From: Clostridiales bacterium
GTDB taxonomy: Bacteria; Bacillota; Clostridia; Lachnospirales; Lachnospiraceae
DNA length: 10,550 nt
NCBI GenBank assembly: GCA_020859965.1
Contig: JAJBVF010000446.1
Location: forward strand, 1 to 10,550
Reading direction: 5' to 3'
Position numbers and translations under genes: made by a program. Shown piece after piece: positions 5,988-10,550 of this stretch. The number at the start of each line of letters is the position of its first letter. The first letter of the stretch is position 1. The notes beneath the pieces are model-generated. The model worked only from the letters and a program-made list of their open reading frames with translations, was not told the origin of the DNA and made no database searches.

Positions 5988-7718
5988 ATGAATTATGGGA
6001 ACAGGACATTCAGGCGCCTGGCGGTGTTGCTCATCGCGGTTGGTCTGTTGTCGATTTTATTTGTATGTATACAAAAATTTATGCCTGGCTCCAGGTGGAT
6101 GAGTTCTGACTCTTACTTTGGCTTTGCGGAGGGTACGACAGAGCCATCGCTTGGGATCGAAGGGGAGACGGTAGCGGCGGTCATCGTTGATGACCATGTA
6201 GCGCAGGAACGGGCATTGATCGTGAATGGGAATGTTTATGTCGATTATACGCTTGTTCAGAGTGAACTGAATTCACGGTTTTACTGGGATTCTTCCGAGG
6301 CGCTGATGCTCTTCACTACAGCGGAGCAGGTCTTTGAGATCGGGGTAAACACATCTGCCTACACGATTGATGGTGAGAGCTTTGACGCAGGGTATGAGAT
6401 CGTGAAGACGACATCCTCCGGCATGTTTGTGGCGATGAACTTTCTGCAGCAGTATTCCGACCTGTATTACGAGACCTATGAATCTCCTGCCCGGGTGGTG
6501 ATCACGATGGGCAGCGAGACAGTGACGACCGCAGAGATCAGGAAGGACTGCGCAGTGCGTTACCGCGGAGGGATTAAGAGCGAGATCCTGACAAAGGTGA
6601 CGGCAGGCGAGCAGGTGACGATTCTTGAGCAGATGGATCACTGGACAGAGATTGTTACTGCTGACGGCTACATAGGCTATGTGAAAAACAAATATCTCAA
6701 AAACATTACGGCGGATACCGTGCGCGAGACTTATTATCAGGCGGAGTACAGCAGTATTCGTCTGGAGAGCCGGGTGAACCTGATCTGGCACCAGATCAAT
6801 TATGCCGCGATGAATGATAATCTTGCGGAAGACATTTCGGAAATGACCGGAGTGAATGTGATTTCGCCGACCTGGTATTATCTGAGTGACAACAGCGGCG
6901 GGGTACTTTCCTATGCCAGTGCTTCCTATGTGGAAGAAGCGCATAATGCGGGGCTGCAGGTATGGCCTCTGGTCAGCAATTTCAGCGAAGATGTCAGCAC
7001 GTCCACCCTGCTTGCCACCCGATCCTCAAGGCAGACCGTGGCAAATTATCTGATTGAGCAGGCACTGGAGCTTGGCTTTGACGGTATCAATATTGATTTT
7101 GAGAGCATTGCTCAGGAATCCGGCTATGACTATGTGCAGTTTCTGCGCGAATTGTCAATTCTTTGCCGCAAAAACGGAATCATTCTCTCTGTAGATGTGC
7201 CCGTGCCGATGGATTATAATACTTATTATGACCGGGAAGAGCTGGGAATTATCTGCGACTATGTCATTATGATGGGCTACGATGAGCATTATTCCGGATC
7301 AGATGCCGGCAGCGTGGCTTCGATGAAATTTGAGGAGACTGGTATCCAGGATATGCTGGAGGAAGTGCCGAAAGAAAAGATCATCAGCGCAGTTCCATTC
7401 TATTCGCGTATATGGTATACGGAGACCTTATCCGATGAAACGACAAATGTCACCAGTGAGGTCGTGACCATGGCGGAGGCACTGCAGACACTCACAGACC
7501 TGGGCATCACGTCCACTTACGATGAGAGCACCGGTCAGCAGTACGCCGAATGGACCGCTTCAGACGGACGTCTTTGCCAGATCTGGCTTGAAGACGCGGA
7601 ATCCATTGCTGCGCGCGCCGCACTGGTCAGTCAGTATGAGCTCGGCGGAATTGCGGCATGGCGGCTTGGCTATGAGACCGACGATGTATGGAGCGCGATC
7701 ACGGGAAGTATTTCGTGA
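5988..7718 (+). CDS. Membrane-anchored GH18 glycosidase with stalk-like and SH3-like domains
   Basis: Predicted to cut beta-1,4-linked amino sugars outside the cell, as the YaaH/SleL-type GH18 enzymes do on peptidoglycan. The 576-residue protein has an uncleaved-looking N-terminal anchor (about 10-29), a copper-amine-oxidase-N-like stalk domain (about 60-180; ALIVNGNVYVDY, then FEIGVN and YTIDGE), a bacterial SH3-like domain (about 185-240; CAVRYRGGIKSEIL to GYIGYVKNKYL) and a GH18 barrel (about 260-576). The GH18 signature D365-G-I-N-I-D-F-E372 is complete, with E372 as the expected acid. MMGYDEHY (428-435) and AAWRLGYE (556-563) match other barrel landmarks. The ATG at 5988 has AGGGGGA nine bases upstream and follows the promoter; longer starts back to 5889 lie over the promoter. 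There are no LysM repeats, unlike spore-coat SleL, so a vegetative wall role is as likely as a spore role. Confidence 0.88.
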   Translation: MNYGNRTFRRLAVLLIAVGLLSILFVCIQKFMPGSRWMSSDSYFGFAEGTTEPSLGIEGETVAAVIVDDHVAQERALIVNGNVYVDYTLVQSELNSRFYWDSSEALMLFTTAEQVFEIGVNTSAYTIDGESFDAGYEIVKTTSSGMFVAMNFLQQYSDLYYETYESPARVVITMGSETVTTAEIRKDCAVRYRGGIKSEILTKVTAGEQVTILEQMDHWTEIVTADGYIGYVKNKYLKNITADTVRETYYQAEYSSIRLESRVNLIWHQINYAAMNDNLAEDISEMTGVNVISPTWYYLSDNSGGVLSYASASYVEEAHNAGLQVWPLVSNFSEDVSTSTLLATRSSRQTVANYLIEQALELGFDGINIDFESIAQESGYDYVQFLRELSILCRKNGIILSVDVPVPMDYNTYYDREELGIICDYVIMMGYDEHYSGSDAGSVASMKFEETGIQDMLEEVPKEKIISAVPFYSRIWYTETLSDETTNVTSEVVTMAEALQTLTDLGITSTYDESTGQQYAEWTASDGRLCQIWLEDAESIAARAALVSQYELGGIAAWRLGYETDDVWSAITGSIS

Positions 7719-7767
7719 GAAGCAGAGAACCATTCCGAGATATGAGAAAGATTTGGTTATTATTCAA

Positions 7768-7799
7768 GGCGAGCCTGACACTTGTTGTCAGGCTGCGCC
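7768..7799. other. Hairpin after the GH18 gene
   Basis: AGCCTGACA pairs perfectly with TGTCAGGCT around CTTGT, and GGCG with CGCC outside after a one-base bulge. It could stabilise the 3' end of the GH18 transcript. No T-run adjoins it on either strand, so I do not call it an intrinsic terminator. Confidence 0.5.
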
Positions 7800-7830
7800 A
7801 GAACACGTTTCGGATGTGTGACAAGATTTG

Positions 7831-7882
7831 AAATACTCGTCCGTTTCCTGTCCTTGACAGGTGAGGGCGAGTATTTTATACT
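7831..7882 (+). promoter_or_regulatory. Near-consensus promoter embedded in a dyad, upstream of the 47-codon gene
   Basis: TTGACA (7854-7859), exactly 17 bases, TATACT (7877-7882). This is the best promoter in the window. AAATACTCG (7831-7839) and CGAGTATTT (7868-7876) form perfect inverted arms (12 pairs with the adjoining TCC/GGG), placing one arm upstream of the -35 and the other in the spacer. An inner CCTGTC/GACAGG hairpin contains the -35 itself. The dyad may be an operator or the 3' hairpin of the GH18 transcript. Confidence 0.7.
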
Positions 7883-7938
7883 TGAAAAAACAAGACATCA
7901 CTCTTGGGTGATATATTGCGGAATGGAGGAAAGAAAGT

Positions 7939-8082
7939 ATGGAGGATATTATGACTGACAAACAATTTACCACCATTCTTGAGATGGTAGATATGATTTT
8001 AGATGGCTGTAAAGATCTGGATGAAGCGAAAGAAAAAATTCAAAAGCTGATTGAAAAACAGGAAAATACAAAGCAAAAATGA
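7939..8082 (+). CDS. Small protein, 47 residues, unknown function
   Basis: A short gene supported by its signals: a strong promoter ending at 7882, GGAGG (7925-7929) nine bases before ATG, and a hairpin after the TGA. The product is MEDIMTDKQFTTILEM followed by a Lys/Glu-rich amphipathic helix that includes a DxDEAKEKIQKLIEKQ pattern; it looks like a short two-helix soluble protein. A second ATG at 7951 has its own GGAGG (7941-7945) and would give a 43-residue form starting MTDKQF, so the start is uncertain between the two. It lies between the GH18 gene and the purine riboswitch with its own promoter, so it is probably transcribed separately. I know of no function; binding partners or regulation cannot be read from the sequence. 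Confidence 0.72.
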   Translation: MEDIMTDKQFTTILEMVDMILDGCKDLDEAKEKIQKLIEKQENTKQK

Positions 8083-8110
8083 ATCGCAACAAGCTATATA
8101 AATATATAGT

Positions 8111-8129
8111 AAACGACTTTAGTCGTTTT
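8111..8129 (+). terminator. Possible terminator of the 47-codon gene
   Basis: AAACGACT pairs with AGTCGTTT around a very short TT loop (realistically seven pairs and four bases), running into TTTT. A second AT-only palindrome (CTATATA-AA-TATATAG, 8094-8109) stands just before. Weak by energy, but the position between the small gene and the purine promoter is right. Confidence 0.5.
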
Positions 8130-8146
8130 GCTTCGCAAAAAAAGGC

Positions 8147-8175
8147 TTGCAATTTTCCTATTATGATGTTATGTT
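8147..8175 (+). promoter_or_regulatory. Promoter of the riboswitch-controlled purine operon
   Basis: TTGCAA (8147-8152), 17 bases, TATGTT (8170-8175). Transcription should begin close to 8182, immediately before the first paired stem of the riboswitch. The same TTGCAA -35 occurs in the promoter at 5291-5319. Confidence 0.6.
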
Positions 8176-8181
8176 TTATGT

Positions 8182-8250
8182 GCTCATACAACTGACGGAA
8201 GTGGGGAACCACAGGGGAGTATGAGTGAAGAGATGTCGACCGTCTGGGCA
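8182..8250 (+). promoter_or_regulatory. ZTP riboswitch (pfl motif)
   Basis: ZTP riboswitches sense ZMP/ZTP, purine intermediates that accumulate when 10-formyl-tetrahydrofolate is short, and turn on formyl-dependent genes. Visible parts: first stem CTCATAC (8183-8189 region) with GTATGAG (8219-8225); the conserved ACTGACGGAA; a hairpin GTGGGGAACCAC; CAGGGGAG; and the conserved 3' block GTCGACCGTCTGGGCA (8235-8250). The placement before an IMP cyclohydrolase and an AICAR formyltransferase is exactly that expected. The 3' block doubles as the 5' arm of the terminator that follows, implying an ON switch by transcription termination. Confidence 0.93.
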
Positions 8251-8282
8251 AATAAATCGTTTGTTCCCGGGCGGATTTTTTT
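8240..8282 (+). terminator. Expression-platform terminator of the ZTP riboswitch
   Basis: CCGTCTGGG (8240-8248) pairs with CCCGGGCGG (8266-8274) with two wobbles, and CAAA/TTTG extends the stem inward; seven Ts follow (8276-8282). Its 5' arm is part of the riboswitch's conserved 3' block, so ligand binding and termination are mutually exclusive. Confidence 0.9.
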
Positions 8283-8283
8283 G

Positions 8284-8481
8284 TTCACCAATCCCAAACA
8301 GCAGCAAAAGGAAAAGGCAGGCTGTGCAGATTTATCTGCTAAAGACTGCATTTTCCTTTTGGGATGGGCGGGACGCCCATCAAGCCTCAGACATATGCTG
8401 TCATGGACAGCATATAGCCTGCAAGGCAGGCGGTCTGTGGCCTGCTGTTTTCACCAGTCCCAAACAGCAGCAAAAGAGAAA
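8284..8481. repeat. Palindrome-rich segment bounded by direct repeats, between riboswitch terminator and purO
   Basis: A block of about 30 bases starting TTCACCA occurs at 8284-8313 and, nearly identical, at 8450-8479 (shared core TCCCAAACAGCAGCAAAAG). Between them nearly every base can pair: ATCCCAA plus AAGGAAAA (8291-8315) with TTTTCCTTTTGGGAT (8351-8365); GATGGGCG-GGA-CGCCCATC (8363-8381); an outer stem 8384-8392 with 8433-8441 enclosing ATATGCTGTC-ATG-GACAGCATAT (8393-8415) and GCCTGC-AAG-GCAGGC (8417-8431); then CTGCTGTTT (8442-8450) with AAACAGCAG (8462-8470). Three-base loops and terminal repeats suggest a small non-coding mobile or REP/MITE-like element. Open frames across it overlap the riboswitch and are not genes. 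Confidence 0.72.
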
Positions 8482-8513
8482 TGAAAAGAAAAATGATTAA
8501 GGAGGACATGCGG

Positions 8514-9227
8514 ATGGAAATTCTCAGCCTGGAAAAAGAGTTGAAGGAAAACAGTTACCCTGGAAGAGGCATTGTGATCGGCCGGACGAAGGATGGCACG
8601 AAGGCTGTGACGGCATATTTTATCATGGGCAGGAGCACGAACAGCAGAAATCGTGTTTTTGTAGAGGATGGCGAAGGTATTCGCACGCAGGCCTTTGATC
8701 CGGCGAAACTGGAGGATCCGAGCCTGATTATCTATGCTCCGGTGCGCGTGCTTGGAAATAAGACAATCGTGACAAACGGAGATCAGACCGATACGATTTA
8801 TGAAGGGCTTGACCGGCAGATGACTTTTGAACAGTCTCTGCGCTGCCGTGAGTTTGAGCCGGACGGACCGAATTATACTCCGCGTATTTCCGGTGTCCTT
8901 CATATAGAAAATGGCCATTATAATTTTGCTATGTCGATCCTGAAGAGTGCGGATGGCAATCCGGAAGCCTGCAATCGTTATACCTTTGCGTATCAGGAAG
9001 CGGTTGTCGGAGAAGGCCGTTTTATTCACACCTACAAAGGAGACGGCAATCCGCTGCCGAGCTTTGAAGGTGAACCGAAGCGCGTGGCAATCCCGGATAC
9101 GATCGATGCCTGCACAGATCTGCTCTGGAACAGCCTGAATGAGGATAATAAGGTTTCCCTGTTTGTGCGGTATATCGATATCGCGACGGGAGAGTATGAG
9201 ACACGGATCGTAAATAAGAATAAATAA
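8514..9227 (+). CDS. purO: IMP cyclohydrolase, PurO-type
   Basis: Closes the purine ring of FAICAR to give IMP, the last step of de novo purine synthesis, in the cytoplasm. The protein belongs to the IMP cyclohydrolase family first known from archaea (PurO), not to the N-terminal domain of bifunctional PurH. Family-like stretches are YPGRGIVIG (15-23), YFIMGRSTNSRNRVF (35-49), NGDQTDTIYEGL (88-99), EPDGPNYTPRISG (115-127) and FIHTYKGDGNPLPSFEGEP (170-188). The frame is open to 8481 with four ATGs; AAGGAGG at 8499-8505 lies eight bases before the ATG at 8514 and only two before the one at 8508, so I choose 8514, giving 237 residues. The formyltransferase gene follows after 38 bases. Expression should depend on read-through of the ZTP riboswitch terminator. 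Confidence 0.9.
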   Translation: MEILSLEKELKENSYPGRGIVIGRTKDGTKAVTAYFIMGRSTNSRNRVFVEDGEGIRTQAFDPAKLEDPSLIIYAPVRVLGNKTIVTNGDQTDTIYEGLDRQMTFEQSLRCREFEPDGPNYTPRISGVLHIENGHYNFAMSILKSADGNPEACNRYTFAYQEAVVGEGRFIHTYKGDGNPLPSFEGEPKRVAIPDTIDACTDLLWNSLNEDNKVSLFVRYIDIATGEYETRIVNKNK

Positions 9228-9265
9228 TCAAAGAGACAGAACAGCTGTCAGAAAGGACAAATAAT

Positions 9266-10444
9266 ATGAAGGAACTTGCTTTGAAATATGGCTGCAATCC
9301 AAATCAGAAACCATCCCGCATTTATATGGCGGATGGAAGTGATCTGCCGATCCAGGTGCTGTCAGGACGCCCGGGATATATCAATTTTCTGGATGCGTTT
9401 AACGGCTGGCAGCTTGTCCGTGAGCTGAAGGCTGCAACCGGGCTGCCGGCGGCGACTTCGTTTAAGCATGTATCTCCGGCCGGAGCGGCGGTGGGGCTTC
9501 CGCTGGATGAGACTCTGGCTAAGATTTACTGGGTGGATGACTATGAAAATCTGTCGCCGCTTGCCTGTGCCTATGCCAGAGCGAGAGGTGCTGACCGGAT
9601 GTCTTCTTTCGGCGATTTTGTTGCACTTTCCGATGTTTGTGACCGCGACACCGCGCTTTTGATCAAGCGGGAAGTCTCTGACGGAGTCATTGCTCCCGGC
9701 TATACTCAGGAGGCGCTGGATATTCTGGCGCAGAAAAAGAAGGGCAATTACAACATCATTCAGATCGATGAAAATTACCGCCCGGATCCCCTGGAGCACA
9801 AGCAGGTATATGGCGTGACGTTTGAACAGGGACGTCAGGAGCTTCCGATCGATGACGAACTGCTTTCAAATATCGTGACTGAAAATAAAGAAATTCCTGC
9901 AGAAGCGCTGGCGGATATGAAGATTGCACTGATCGTGCTGAAGTATACACAGTCTAATTCCGTCTGCTATGTAAAGGGCGGACAGGCAATCGGTATCGGC
10001 GCGGGACAGCAGTCGAGAGTACACTGCACCAGACTCGCGGGAGGGAAGGCGGACAACTGGTTCCTCCGTCAGTGCCCGAAGGTGCTTTCCCTGCCGTTTT
10101 CCGATAAGATCACCCGTGCGGAGCGTGACAATGCGATCGATGTTTATATCGGGGCGGAATATATGGATGTGCTTGCAGATGGCGCATGGGAGAAAGTATT
10201 TACGGAAAAACCAGAGGTTTTCACCGAAGAAGAAAAGCGTGCGTGGCTGGATCAGATGCAGGATGTTACGCTTGGATCGGACGCATTTTTCCCATTCAGC
10301 GATAACATCGAGCGTGCACACAAATCCGGCGTGAAGTATGTCGCGGAGCCGGGCGGCTCTGTTCGCGATGCGGATGTGATCGCGACCTGCGATAAATATG
10401 GGATGGCAATGGCATTTACCGGAATCCGGCTGTTCCATCATTGA
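9266..10444 (+). CDS. purH: AICAR formyltransferase, stand-alone (C-terminal domain of PurH/ATIC)
   Basis: Transfers a formyl group from 10-formyl-tetrahydrofolate to AICAR (ZMP) to give FAICAR, the penultimate step of IMP synthesis. The 392 residues cover only the formyltransferase domain; the methylglyoxal-synthase-like cyclohydrolase domain of normal PurH (about 200 N-terminal residues) is absent, and that job falls to purO just upstream. Catalytic K67-H68 lie in SFKHVSPAGAAVG. Other landmarks are RARGADRMSSFGDFVALSD (105-123), KYTQSNSVCY (226-235), GAGQQSRVHCTRLAG (245-259), SDAFFPF (338-344) and the C-terminal RLFHH. As I recall the sequences, these are closer to animal ATIC than to E. 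coli PurH, which has KHVNPCG. AAAGGA precedes the ATG by eight bases. The ligand of the upstream riboswitch is derived from this enzyme's substrate. Confidence 0.93.
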   Translation: MKELALKYGCNPNQKPSRIYMADGSDLPIQVLSGRPGYINFLDAFNGWQLVRELKAATGLPAATSFKHVSPAGAAVGLPLDETLAKIYWVDDYENLSPLACAYARARGADRMSSFGDFVALSDVCDRDTALLIKREVSDGVIAPGYTQEALDILAQKKKGNYNIIQIDENYRPDPLEHKQVYGVTFEQGRQELPIDDELLSNIVTENKEIPAEALADMKIALIVLKYTQSNSVCYVKGGQAIGIGAGQQSRVHCTRLAGGKADNWFLRQCPKVLSLPFSDKITRAERDNAIDVYIGAEYMDVLADGAWEKVFTEKPEVFTEEEKRAWLDQMQDVTLGSDAFFPFSDNIERAHKSGVKYVAEPGGSVRDADVIATCDKYGMAMAFTGIRLFHH

Positions 10445-10463
10445 TTGCGAATAGCGGCGGTGT

Positions 10464-10500
10464 CGGGCGTCAGAGATTTATTTCTCTGGCGCCTGTTTTT
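10464..10500 (+). terminator. Terminator of the purine operon
   Basis: GGCGTCAGAGA (10466-10476) pairs with TCTCTGGCGCC (10483-10493) with one wobble, extended by a G-T and a C-G pair to 10464/10495, then TTTTT (10496-10500). It lies 20 bases after the purH stop. Confidence 0.9.
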
Positions 10501-10550
10501 GTGCGCCTGGCGGCGCACGTTTCTAACCGGTGCAAGTCCGGAATCCGCCC
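10501..10550 (+). mobile_element. 5' end of a group II intron, group IIC type (continues beyond the window)
   Basis: The sequence begins GTGCG, the standard group II 5' end, forms a perfect GTGCGCC-TGGC-GGCGCAC hairpin, and goes on with CGGTGCAAGTCCGGAA, which matches the domain I start of group IIC introns such as that of Oceanobacillus (GTGTGCCC..., then GGGTGAGAGTCCCGAA). It begins directly after the T-run of an intrinsic terminator, the known insertion preference of group IIC introns. The reverse transcriptase/maturase, if present, would lie to the right. With only 50 bases visible, class and completeness remain open. Confidence 0.78.

Noticed and set aside
7768..7799. Intrinsic terminator of the GH18 gene
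   Set aside because: Good stem, but no T-run on either strand.
8221..8500. Two overlapping + strand open frames of about 90 codons before purO
   Set aside because: They begin inside the ZTP riboswitch, run through its terminator and the palindromic repeat segment, and have no proper ribosome sites.

Overview
The window looks like a chromosomal stretch from a Gram-positive anaerobe of the Clostridia, most likely a Lachnospiraceae-type gut bacterium. Pointers are a MecA adaptor of clostridial length, an LTA-synthase-like membrane enzyme, purine genes in which the IMP cyclohydrolase and AICAR formyltransferase are separate proteins behind a ZTP riboswitch, many small lineage-type proteins with strong AGGAGG ribosome binding sites, and a group IIC-type intron placed after a terminator. 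The taxonomic call is inference from gene content; no rRNA gene is present.

Layout. 1-417 is the 3' end of glucose-6-phosphate isomerase. After a structured gap (445-533) comes a + strand set of envelope genes: a seven-segment LTA synthase/phosphoglycerol transferase-like protein (560-2701), a secreted beta-lactamase-fold serine hydrolase (2730-3977), and a 91-residue protein of unknown function (4045-4320). A bidirectional terminator (4321-4356) separates these from the convergent mecA gene (4396-5169, minus strand). A divergent region of about 370 bases (5170-5535) holds back-to-back promoters and a candidate 22-codon ORF, followed by a 77-residue hypothetical protein (5536-5769). Next is a membrane-anchored GH18 protein with SH3-like and stalk-like domains (5988-7718).

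The stretch 7719-8513 has no long gene but is dense in signals: two dyads, a near-consensus promoter, a 47-codon gene missed at usual length cut-offs (7939-8082), a purine promoter, a ZTP (pfl) riboswitch with its terminator (8182-8282), and an unusually palindromic segment bounded by two copies of a roughly 30-base direct repeat (8284-8481). The riboswitch reads through into purO-type IMP cyclohydrolase (8514-9227) and a stand-alone AICAR formyltransferase (9266-10444). That operon ends in a terminator (10464-10500), and the window closes inside what reads as the 5' end of a group IIC intron beginning exactly at 10501.

How the parts fit. The purine module is a feedback unit: ZMP/ZTP build up when 10-formyl-tetrahydrofolate is short, and the riboswitch should then raise the two enzymes that consume ZMP and close the purine ring. 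The envelope module (glycerophosphate polymer synthesis, a PBP/beta-lactamase-like hydrolase, a GH18 glycosidase) is probably cell-wall related, with MecA linking to ClpC-dependent proteolysis. The least expected part is the palindromic repeat segment between the riboswitch terminator and the gene it controls.
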